A stretch of 64,000 nt of DNA from Angomonas deanei (taxonomy: Eukaryota > Euglenozoa > Kinetoplastea > Trypanosomatida > Trypanosomatidae): contig LR877155.1 of assembly GCA_903995115.1 (NCBI GenBank), positions 188,501-252,500 on the forward strand, given 5' to 3'. The first letter of the stretch is position 1. Every line of letters begins with the position of its first letter. Below the pieces are notes generated by a model that was not told the DNA's origin, ran no database searches, and saw only the letters and a program-made list of their open reading frames with translations. Positions 20,575-29,900 of the stretch are shown piece by piece. Position numbers and translations under genes: made by a program.

Positions 20575-23523
20575 ATGGATACGCCTACTTCTCCGCCGGC
20601 CGTCATACTCATCACCACCAACAGCAATGACAACAATAGAGAAACACAAGTGGCCAGCCAAAACAATAGTAATCCAACTCAAAATAATAATAATAATAAT
20701 AATTCAAGCTCGGAGACCAACAGCAATCTCGGGAGAATTCACGTAGAAGTTAGGACGCAGACCTCACTTGGTAGCCAAAACAGCAATAACAACAACAGTC
20801 AGAGCCCTAGTCGTGTTCCCACGGCATCGGAGGATAGTAACAATAACAACAATAATAATAATTTAGTCAATGGAAATGTTAGTTCGTTAAAAAGTTTACA
20901 ATACAGAATGAAAGCTCGCGAAGAATTGGCGCAGGAAATGCGACAAGAACGAGTCGACAATAATAATAATAATACGGCACAAACCGCATTAGAGCAGCAA
21001 GTACGACAGGCAGTGCATATTTGCCCTCAACACTCCCCGCCCACCGCGACGGGTGACGCCACCAACAATAATAATAATAATAATATTAATAATGGGGGAT
21101 GGGATCCGAATGTGTACGAGGCAGTGTTACGGATTGCGCAGGGAAGAGAGATTGACATCACGGCTAAGAAACGGAAAAAGTCGGGTAAGACGGTAACCAC
21201 GCAGGTCACGAATGATAATAATAATAATAATGTGAAAAAGGAATGCACTTGCTGTCAGTGTACGTGCAATAATAACAATAATAATAATACAGAGAAGGAA
21301 GAGGCGCAAAAGAAAAAGAGCAAATCATCCAGCAATAATAATAATAATACTATAGGTTCCTACGCGTCCCTCTTTCAGTATCAGCCGTACCGTGAACAAG
21401 AGATGTTCAATCACCTCTCCTGCAAGTATCATCATCACCGCCGCCACGACGAAAGCAGCGATGAGGACGACAACGACAATAATAAAAAGAATAAATTTAT
21501 TGTACCCAATATTACCATACACTGTGGCACGGGCGGAGGAGTGCAGGTATCGCCCACCGCTAATCACAATGATGACCTGTCTCACCGCCTGTTTTTAGAC
21601 CATAATACGACCAGCAATAATAATAATCCAGCAAATAACTTTTTAAGCGGTATCGGTCAACTCAACAGCAACAATAACAATGATTTCTTCGCGCAGACGG
21701 TGAATACCTCTATTCCTCTGCCAGATGTCAATAATAACAACAACTTGTTCAATCCTCCTCCCCCACCCGCCACCACGACGACAAACGATGGTACATTCGC
21801 CAGTATCCTCCGTAACTACAACCCCAACTCTAGCCCTAGCCCCCCACTCGGCGGCGGGGTGATCCCTCTTCCCTCGGTGGACCCTCTCCTGAATACGTAT
21901 AACGGGACGAACAATACGAATTTGGGGACTCTGCCGCCAGTACCAGCGGTGGATCAGACCAACGTTTACGGAGCAAACAATAATAGTTTTGTCCCACCGC
22001 CACCGCCCACCTCTTTCGTCCCGCCACCCCCACCAGTGTCCTTTGTGCCGCCGCCGCCACCAGTGGTGAACCTACCTACCCCGCCGGCCACCACCACCAG
22101 TGGTACTACCGGTACGTACACCTACAAGGATATCCTGAACCGCCGTAAGCGCAAAAAGAGCAAGGACAGTACCGGTGGGAACGACACCTCCGCGCCGAAT
22201 GAGAATGACGACAACAATAACAATAACGGTAGTCGTCGTGCCTCTCGCAGTCAGCTTGCCCGACAGGTGACGCTGGAGCGAGAAAAGTTGCTGTTGGACC
22301 GTGCGAACAAGTATGTGCAGTCCCTCGAGGAGGAGCTGGAGCAGCGGGGGACGCACCTCAACGTCACCCACCATCAGCTTGCGGAGGAGGAGGGACGGGC
22401 GGTGGCACTGCGGCAAGATAGAGAAATGTTACTGAAACTGAATACCAAACTAGAGAAGCAGCGAAATGATTTGGAGCGAAAGGTGTCGAAGGAGAAGAAG
22501 CGCATGCAGCGGCGGATGAGGATGGGGGAGGAGCGATCACAGGACCGCAGCGGGGCGGTGGATACCTCCTCCAGCTCCTCGGACAGCAGTAGCACTAGCA
22601 GCAGCAGCGAGGATGGTCCCCACCCTGACCCCACGGCAAATACAGACGTAAACCTCTCCATCTTACCCCCGGAGGTGAGGGCGGCCTATCGCAGCGGGGA
22701 AACACTGGGCGCTAATACGAATCTCGTGCCCCCTCCGCCGCCGCCGTACCCCACGACCCCGCTCCCTCCCTCTCCTCACAGCTACACGGAGGTGCGCATG
22801 TCCGGGGAGGGTCTCCCACCACCGCCGTATACAAGTGTCTCCACCCCAGATGTGAATGTCAGCCAGGAGGAGCGCGGCCGACAAGAGCTACTCCGTCACT
22901 TGTTCCTGTCGAGGGAGGCGGAGTACCGGCGACGACAGGAACTAGAGAAGGAGCGGGAGGCGCTGCTACTGGCGGCCCAACGTCGTGCCTCAACGTCGGC
23001 GGCACCTCCTCCGCCACCACCACCGCCCAATAGTAATGGTACGAATCATATTAGCCCCCAAGCCAGCCGGCTGAGTTACTTGGAGAACTACGTCGATACA
23101 CTCTGGCGAGAGGCACAGACGGGTAGTCAGCGGCTGAGCTCGGCCGGGGGCACCCCTACCCCTCCCACCTATAATTATACTCCGAATAGTAATAATAATA
23201 ATGTGGGAGCAGCGCCACCGTTGGACAACCCTCGTCCACCCTATACGACGACGCCTAGTTACACTAATAATAATATTAGTAATAGTAATCCATCTGGGAA
23301 CTATGCAAGTCCCAATCTGCACTACATGTCCACACCACCGCCAGCTCCAGCACCGGCACCAGTACCTACACAGAATAATCAATACAATGACCTCGCACGT
23401 GACCGCAATTATCTGTACGAGGTGGATAAGCTGAGACGGGATGTGGCGGTGGAAGGAGACAAATTACGGCGGGAGTCCCAGCGGTGGCATGGGCAGCTCA
23501 TGTCGCTGGGGAATGGGGTATAG
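20575..23523 (+). CDS. Asn/Pro-rich coiled-coil protein, unknown function
   Basis: 982 residues, mostly disordered. At least fifteen runs of 4-6 Asn (mainly AAT codons) are spread along it. A Cys cluster near 223-230 (CTCCQCTC) could bind metal. Proline runs at about 475-510 (FVPPPPPTSF and VPPPPPV units) resemble profilin- or WW/SH3-binding stretches. Residues 560-645 form a probable coiled coil (LEREKLLLDRANKYVQSLEE), followed by an acidic/Ser run, more poly-Pro and a second short helical part near 755-805. No catalytic domain is visible. Formin-like FH1 resemblance is superficial because no FH2 domain follows. Acceptor AG 20522-20523. Confidence 0.8.
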   Translation: MDTPTSPPAVILITTNSNDNNRETQVASQNNSNPTQNNNNNNNSSSETNSNLGRIHVEVRTQTSLGSQNSNNNNSQSPSRVPTASEDSNNNNNNNNLVNGNVSSLKSLQYRMKAREELAQEMRQERVDNNNNNTAQTALEQQVRQAVHICPQHSPPTATGDATNNNNNNNINNGGWDPNVYEAVLRIAQGREIDITAKKRKKSGKTVTTQVTNDNNNNNVKKECTCCQCTCNNNNNNNTEKEEAQKKKSKSSSNNNNNTIGSYASLFQYQPYREQEMFNHLSCKYHHHRRHDESSDEDDNDNNKKNKFIVPNITIHCGTGGGVQVSPTANHNDDLSHRLFLDHNTTSNNNNPANNFLSGIGQLNSNNNNDFFAQTVNTSIPLPDVNNNNNLFNPPPPPATTTTNDGTFASILRNYNPNSSPSPPLGGGVIPLPSVDPLLNTYNGTNNTNLGTLPPVPAVDQTNVYGANNNSFVPPPPPTSFVPPPPPVSFVPPPPPVVNLPTPPATTTSGTTGTYTYKDILNRRKRKKSKDSTGGNDTSAPNENDDNNNNNGSRRASRSQLARQVTLEREKLLLDRANKYVQSLEEELEQRGTHLNVTHHQLAEEEGRAVALRQDREMLLKLNTKLEKQRNDLERKVSKEKKRMQRRMRMGEERSQDRSGAVDTSSSSSDSSSTSSSSEDGPHPDPTANTDVNLSILPPEVRAAYRSGETLGANTNLVPPPPPPYPTTPLPPSPHSYTEVRMSGEGLPPPPYTSVSTPDVNVSQEERGRQELLRHLFLSREAEYRRRQELEKEREALLLAAQRRASTSAAPPPPPPPPNSNGTNHISPQASRLSYLENYVDTLWREAQTGSQRLSSAGGTPTPPTYNYTPNSNNNNVGAAPPLDNPRPPYTTTPSYTNNNISNSNPSGNYASPNLHYMSTPPPAPAPAPVPTQNNQYNDLARDRNYLYEVDKLRRDVAVEGDKLRRESQRWHGQLMSLGNGV

Positions 23524-23730
23524 AGAGAGTACAAAAAAAGAAAAAAAATGTTTCATTGTCATATCAATAGAGATAGAATGATAATATAAGTACAGATCTT
23601 GATAGAAGAATTATAGAAGATTTTTTTGAATTGTCTTTTTTATATATTTCAACTCTATTTTTCTGGTGGTTACTTTACGTGCATGTTCTTCATCTGATCA
23701 TTTCAAAGAAACATCATTACTGTACTTTTA

Positions 23731-23772
23731 TCTCTCTCTCCACCTTTAAAAAAAATAGTAATAATAATACAG
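23731..23772 (+). promoter_or_regulatory. Trans-splice acceptor fixing start at ATG 23775
   Basis: TCTCTCTCTCCACCTTT tract followed by AG at 23757-23758 and CAG at 23770-23772. Both lie downstream of the ATG at 23631 that opens the frame, so the hydrophobic 48-codon extension is removed from the mRNA and ATG 23775 is used. Confidence 0.6.
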
Positions 23773-23774
23773 AA

Positions 23775-24404
23775 ATGTTGGACAAGTGGACGGACCGACT
23801 GAAATCCTCCAAAGTCACCGCGGAGGAGGCCTTACAGGCACGCGAGACGCAAAAACAAGAAAAGGAGAAGGAGCGGCTGGCGATGCTGATTGAGGGGGCA
23901 CCGTCGGAGGTGGAGACCGGTGTGGTGCGCTCCTTTCTTCAATCCAATCAACGGCACATGTACGCGGACGCCGTGTGTGGGTCCGCTGCGTATGTCTTTT
24001 CCGCCTTGCAGCACGTGCAGGGCCAGAGCAGCGCCCTCACGTTACTCTCCATGTGGACCGCGGGGACCACCTTCCTGGTGAGTATTGCCAGCCGCAAGTA
24101 CGCCATGGAGCTCGTCGCGCCCACTAGAAGTACAGAAACCAACGAAAAGGGGGAGGAGGCAACAACAGTGAATAATAATAATAGTGTCACCACTCTTCCT
24201 CTCAATGAGGCAATGGCCATTATTCAAGAACAGCGTCCGTTGAGTTTTCAGTTGGAGACGATTGGTAGTTGGGTGTGGATGCTAGCGGCCTTTCAGCAGT
24301 TCAAGATACACAAGACGCTCAAGTGGAGCGGGTACTGCAGCTGGACGGGTATGTGCTGTGGGCTGTACTTCACCCTTCGTCACCTCTATAATAATATGAT
24401 TTGA
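23775..24404 (+). CDS. Small multi-pass membrane protein, unknown
   Basis: 209 residues from ATG 23775. Residues 1-45 are charged and helical. At least three hydrophobic segments follow: about 58-75 (ADAVCGSAAYVFSALQHV), 80-100 (ALTLLSMWTAGTTFLVSIAS) and a C-terminal pair at about 160-205 (IGSWVWMLAAFQQF and GYCSWTGMCCGLYFTLRHLY). A poly-Asn loop lies near 130. The C-terminus is NNMI with no retrieval motif. No family is recognised; a mitochondrial inner-membrane or ER protein are both plausible. Confidence 0.7.
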   Translation: MLDKWTDRLKSSKVTAEEALQARETQKQEKEKERLAMLIEGAPSEVETGVVRSFLQSNQRHMYADAVCGSAAYVFSALQHVQGQSSALTLLSMWTAGTTFLVSIASRKYAMELVAPTRSTETNEKGEEATTVNNNNSVTTLPLNEAMAIIQEQRPLSFQLETIGSWVWMLAAFQQFKIHKTLKWSGYCSWTGMCCGLYFTLRHLYNNMI

Positions 24405-24682
24405 GGCCTCGGTGAAAGGATTTCTCTGTCTTTAAGATTTCACAAATATTTAAAATAACAACTTGAAAAAGGTGGGTTGTTACTGTTCGGAAAATGAAAA
24501 ATATTTGATATCCATTTTGCCGTTTTTTGTAACAAACCATCCCTCGTACTTTTTTTCCTTCTCCTACTTTTCATCTAGTAGTATACGGTTGTTGTTCTAG
24601 TTGTTGCTCCTTTTGTTTCTGTCGTTTTCTTTTTTTCCCCCACAAGCGTATCCCTAATATCGTAGAATACACCGTTCCCCCC

Positions 24683-26671
24683 ATGTTGCACGGCAGTGTG
24701 GAGACGAACGAGGTGGAGACCGCCCAACGGGAGAAGACTGTGTTGGCAGAGTTAAAGCGGAGGTTGAATGTCAACAAGTTTTTTACCAATGTGATGCAGT
24801 ACACCAGTCGAGAGGATGAAGCCCTTATCGACGACGCCCCGGAAACTTCTTTTACGGCGCAGCTACGACGACAGATGGTGACCTCCACCTCAAAGAATGT
24901 AGTCGACGGGTATCTGATGCGTTTCCTAAAAGATAAGCAACTCTCCACTACGGAGGCCATCTCCAAGCTGCGCCGCCGTCGGACCTTTGAGCGTACCCTG
25001 CCCACCATCAGCATCAGTCCGACGGTCATCTCCGCCCTCCGCAGCGGCGCCTTCCGGGTAATTGGCAAAGACTACCAACACCGATGGATTCTCTATTTCA
25101 ACATTAACGACTACAATATTCCACCGCTAGAGGTGGACGACGCCGAGCGGCTGGTGATGGTGCTGTTGGAGTACATGCAAGCCCTCTGCATGGCGGTCGC
25201 CGACGAGGACGCCGCCTTCCTCAGCACCAACCCCACCGTCACGGCGGCCGACAGTGCCACTAGTCAGACCATACGCAAAGGTCCGCGGGAGAACCAGCAG
25301 CAGTTTGTCATTCTCATTAACGAGGAGGGAGGGAGCTTCCGAGGACACGTACCACTCCTGCAGAATGCGTATAACATCTACACCATCATCTCCAAATACT
25401 ATCCGGCCCTCATTGACGAAATACTGATTGTGGGTGCTGCGTTCGATGTACGACAAGGCATTAAGGCGGCCCTCGCCACCTCTCCAAAAGATGTACAGAA
25501 AATGTTTGTGCTCCTTCAGCCAGACGACTTGCTGCGCTACATGGAGGCGGACGTGATTCCGAAGGAGTGGAACGAAACACGGGAAAAGGGACGGGAGAAG
25601 CACAAGAAGAAGAAGGGAAAACACATTACACTGGCGACGCCGTTCGTGGCGACTGGGACAGAATTCGCGGAGGCGGTCTTGCGTAACTGGTACACCCTCA
25701 CGTCGTACATTGTCGCCGAGACGACACTTCGCAAGAGTAAGTCCGTCTTTCATGTCGAAACGGATGAAAACGAATCCGGCAAGACTGGTAAGAAGCCCGG
25801 TGCTAATCTGTATGAGAACTCTCTGAACCGATCGCAGCCCCGCCCACTCTTCGTGCCACTGCCGTACCTTCTCAACGTTCAGGAGGTCGTCGCCCTTCAG
25901 CGGGCCGCCTTCGCCTCCAAGAGTCTCGCCCGTCATCAGCACTTCCCACGGTCGGTGAGTGTGTTCGACGAGGCGGCTGATAACGCTAGTCCACTGCCGC
26001 TGCGGGCCCGGCGTACCTCCGGCTCCTCGACCACTCCCCCCATGTCGTACCACAGCACCACTTCCTCCGGGAGAGTCATCCGCGAAGGTGATAGCGAGTC
26101 CGACAGCTTCCTAGCGAGGCCGCGGGAGGTGGAGGAAGACGATGGGTACGACGGACTGCTCTCCGCCATTAGTGACAGCGCCACCTCTAGGGCCGATATG
26201 GATGAGGAAGAGGCGCTCGACATGGGCAGCGACACCAGCGAGGAGATTGTCCCGCTCGGCGGAGATGAGTTCATGACCGCGGAGGAGATTGCCACCATCA
26301 AGCGGGATGGGGGCGGTGGAAAGGTGTTGGGCCTGTTGCACAGGGAGAGGCGGCACAACGCCATGATGAAGAAGGAGCTACGCGTCTTGCAGTTCGGGGT
26401 GACGTACGACCCGTCCCAGACTACCGCCGTCGAGCAACAGTTAGCAGCCGTTCATCAGGAGGTGAACGCACTAGTCGCCAACGTGGTCGTACGGGCAAAA
26501 GGGGCCAGCCGAGGTAGACCAGACGCTGCCCCTTCCCTCAAACAACTCTTAGACGCGACGATTGTCGCTTTAGGGGCGGCGAGCGGCGAGCCGGACCACG
26601 TCCCCGCCCTCAACCTCGCCGTGCCGGTCCAGCGGGAGCCGCCCACCGAAACATGCTGCAGCGTCATGTAA
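24683..26671 (+). CDS. CRAL-TRIO (Sec14-like) protein with C-terminal CaaX box
   Basis: 662 residues. Residues about 60-100 resemble the CRAL-TRIO N-terminal helices (DGYLMRFLKDKQLSTTEAIS), and about 125-300 the lipid-binding fold (KDYQHRWILYFNINDYNIPP, then FVILINEEGGSF, LLQNAYNIYTIISKYYPALI and DEILIVGAAFDV). Sec14-type domains carry phosphoinositides, tocopherol or other lipids between membranes. The second half is Ser- and acid-rich and disordered. The chain ends TETCCSVM, where CSVM is a CaaX motif of the farnesyl type (Met at X), with a second Cys just before it for possible palmitoylation. Membrane attachment through a lipid tail is therefore likely. Acceptor AG 24645-24646. Confidence 0.83.
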   Translation: MLHGSVETNEVETAQREKTVLAELKRRLNVNKFFTNVMQYTSREDEALIDDAPETSFTAQLRRQMVTSTSKNVVDGYLMRFLKDKQLSTTEAISKLRRRRTFERTLPTISISPTVISALRSGAFRVIGKDYQHRWILYFNINDYNIPPLEVDDAERLVMVLLEYMQALCMAVADEDAAFLSTNPTVTAADSATSQTIRKGPRENQQQFVILINEEGGSFRGHVPLLQNAYNIYTIISKYYPALIDEILIVGAAFDVRQGIKAALATSPKDVQKMFVLLQPDDLLRYMEADVIPKEWNETREKGREKHKKKKGKHITLATPFVATGTEFAEAVLRNWYTLTSYIVAETTLRKSKSVFHVETDENESGKTGKKPGANLYENSLNRSQPRPLFVPLPYLLNVQEVVALQRAAFASKSLARHQHFPRSVSVFDEAADNASPLPLRARRTSGSSTTPPMSYHSTTSSGRVIREGDSESDSFLARPREVEEDDGYDGLLSAISDSATSRADMDEEEALDMGSDTSEEIVPLGGDEFMTAEEIATIKRDGGGGKVLGLLHRERRHNAMMKKELRVLQFGVTYDPSQTTAVEQQLAAVHQEVNALVANVVVRAKGASRGRPDAAPSLKQLLDATIVALGAASGEPDHVPALNLAVPVQREPPTETCCSVM

Positions 26672-26920
26672 AAAAAAAAATAGTATACTTAGAACACTGT
26701 AAAAGATAGCACGTTTATCCAAAGATGAACTTCTGTACGTGTATCAGTTTTGTTGCTTTTTGCCCACTTGAATAATGAACAAACGAGAAAAAAGCAAAAA
26801 AAAAAAAAAAATATGATCACCTATCATACTGTTGTTTGAAAGTGTTTACTTTCCCGTTTATTATTGTCTCTCTCCTGGCCATTCTTTTTTTACAGTATCA
26901 TTTTAGTGTAGGTTCCCACA

Positions 26921-29900
26921 ATGTCTAGCTATTTTTCATATAGAGCACCAGCCTTGGTTAACTCTCTTTTCATCGCGCTGATGGTTCTTCTTTTTCTGTA
27001 TTTTTTTAGCCTCATTTACAAAACCGTCATTCTGCTCATTGCCTCCCGTCGTTTCGCCACGCATAATTCCAAGACGTATTTTATCCCCTTTTATCCCCTC
27101 ATGACCCGCCCCTTCTACGAGCTCGCGATCCCGCAGTACCTCGCCTCGGAGGCGCTGCTGGCCGACAAGGCTGGTCTCCTGCTGCGACGGAAGCAGATGG
27201 AGCTGGAAAGGAGAGCCATGGAAAAGGCAGAAAAGGAAAAGAAGAGACGGATGGGCAAGACGAAGCGGGTGAAGAAAGCGCTCAAAGGGGTTGGGAAGCG
27301 TAGCAGTGTCGGGGAAAGCAATTACCAGGAGCTGGATGTGCACTCCGTCAATAGCAGAAGCACCTCACACCGACGGCGGGGCAGCAGCAGTGGCTCCTAC
27401 GGCCCGTCGAGTAGCCCTTCCTCCTCCAAGCCGAAGGAGAGCACCAACTCCGAAATCTCCTCCAAGCCAGTAGAGCCCGTGGAGGAGGAGAGTGTCTTTA
27501 GTCAAGGACGACAGGAGAGTGATTACTCCAGGTTCTTAAATGGGTTCCTGGAGGAGGCGCACAGCACCAGTCTGGGGAAGTCGACCAACTCGGATGTCCG
27601 CTCCCGCGGCGGCAGCAACAAAGGGGCCGCACCGGAGGAACCCCCATCTGTTCGGGTGGAGGTGGCGAGCGGGGATGAGTCGGACAGCAACTCTGCCAAC
27701 GGCAGCAGCACCCCCACAGCGAGCGCGACACAGAAGATCAACAACATGTTCAAGTGGAAAAAGAGTACAAATAAGAAGAGGGGAGGCGCGCAGGCGACCC
27801 AGCAGAAGCCGACCATACCGATCTACGGTCTCTCCCTCCCACTAAACGCCAGAGATGCGGATACCATCGCTGACTACGTCAAGGATAGTAAAAACAGTCG
27901 CCAGAACGCCCCGCCGCCCTCGACCCTCCCTCACCTGTATCTAAAGCAGAGTAGCATGAAGCTCATGTTGGCACCGGATGGTTCCCAGAATCCGTCGCAG
28001 CCGGTGTACCACACCTCACGGCTGGTCAATCTCACCGAGAAGAACATTGACGACTTGACGGAGACCGTGTTGGCGAAGGAAATCGTGCGCATCTGTGATA
28101 GGAACCCGATCACGGAGCAGGATGGTAAAAATAGTAATCCAGCGCTGCGGCGCATGGCGGTGTACCTTTCTTTGTTGAAGTTGTCTTACGGTCAAGACAA
28201 GGCGGCCGCGGCGGCGGCGATTGCGGCGGCCCTACCCCAGAAAACAAGCCGCAAGACGGTACGAAATATTGTGGCTGAAATGAACAAGGTGTACATCCCG
28301 TTGGAATCCCTCGAGAAGTTGGCCATTGTGCAGGCGCTGCACCCCTACTACAAGCCGCTCCACTTCAAGGTCAATCTGGTGGCGGAGCGGCACATGATGC
28401 GGGTCTCCAACTTTGCGGCCATCTGCAACAGCTTAGAGTTCATGCCCAGCTCGCTGTGGCAAATCACATCGAGCAACACGGCGTCGTCGGTCTCCGTCTT
28501 TCCTCGGGTGGAGCCGTCGGTGGGGAAGATGACGTCCACCGCCAGCATCCCTCACGATCACTCTGGTGAGATCCCCAACAAGCGGCAGCTGAGCTTCTCC
28601 TCCCTCGACATAGAGGATACGGGGCTCGTCCGGCAAAACAGCAGCAACGCCACCATACCAAGTAATCCCAGTCGACCGGTCACCAACACCGATGTGACGG
28701 ACATGGTGAACGCGTACAAAAACTTCTCTCCCAGTGCGCTAGATGCCATGAACGAGTTCTACATGTACCGACAGGGGAGAGACAGCACCTCCCCTGAAAC
28801 CGCCTCCGTTCCGAATTTCAGTAGCTCCAGAAATACACGGAAGGCAGCTGCGCCCATCTACCATCACGCCCGCACCGACACCGCTGTCGCCCCTACGACT
28901 ACCCCCGCGCTGCAGTGCACTCCCTTGTTCCCTAACACATCTAATGCCCTTACCACTACCACTGGATCGGGGCAAACCTTCCACAGCGATGTACGCGTCG
29001 CCTTTATCATTGGCGCTGACCGGGCCACCTTCCTACGGGCCAACACCGTCCACGCGACCAACACCTTTCAGCACGGGCCTACCAACTTTGTGTGCATCTT
29101 CACCGCCGACGAGGAAATGAACGCCACACGACGTCATCTGACGAGGGTGGACCAGCAGGAAAGGCTGGAGAGGGAGGTGGAGCGCAGCATGGAGGGACAG
29201 CGAATGGAGCGACGGACCAGCACGACCTTTCAACTGTCCAGCAATCACAGCGGCAGGGTGGAGAACTCCCGTGATGGCACCAACAGCACCCACTCACTGG
29301 ACACGACCGGCTCCGTGCCCTTTGCAATGGTGCAGCCAGTCCGCACGACGTTGGCCACGGGCGGCAGTGGTAAGCGGGAGAGTGCGGTGGATGCAATGGA
29401 GGACACCCTGCGTAGTCTGTCCAACACCGTTCCCATCTCCAATGAGGAGCGGCAGCACGGCTTCGACGGCACGAAGATACGGCCGTCACGGCTGGGCCTC
29501 GATGAGACAGACGACCGCTCCCTTGACACCAGCTCTGAGGAGTTTCACTCGGTCCGCTCCATGGCCACTCTTTCCATGACGCACGGGTCTTTCTCCATTG
29601 GGAACGATCCCCCGTCCGACAAGCGCTCGAATCAATACACGGAGGAAACCGGGGCGCCGCCAGGGATGAGAGACACGGACGAGAACACACTGGATGTGGC
29701 GCCCCACCCCGGCAGTCGGTCCTCCACCGGTTCTTTCATCTCCATGAGCGCCGCAGACGACCCGCCTTCCCAGGACCGCAAACAGAATAAAACAGAAGTG
29801 CCGGTGAGGAAAGTGAGCGGCGGTGGGCCCAGTGCGACGGACATGGAGTCGGTCTTTTGCGGGGAAGAAGACAAGCCGGACACCTCCGGGACCAACCTGT

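Noticed and set aside
20575-23523. Formin
   Set aside because: There are FH1-like proline runs, but the following sequence is a simple coiled coil without FH2 motifs.
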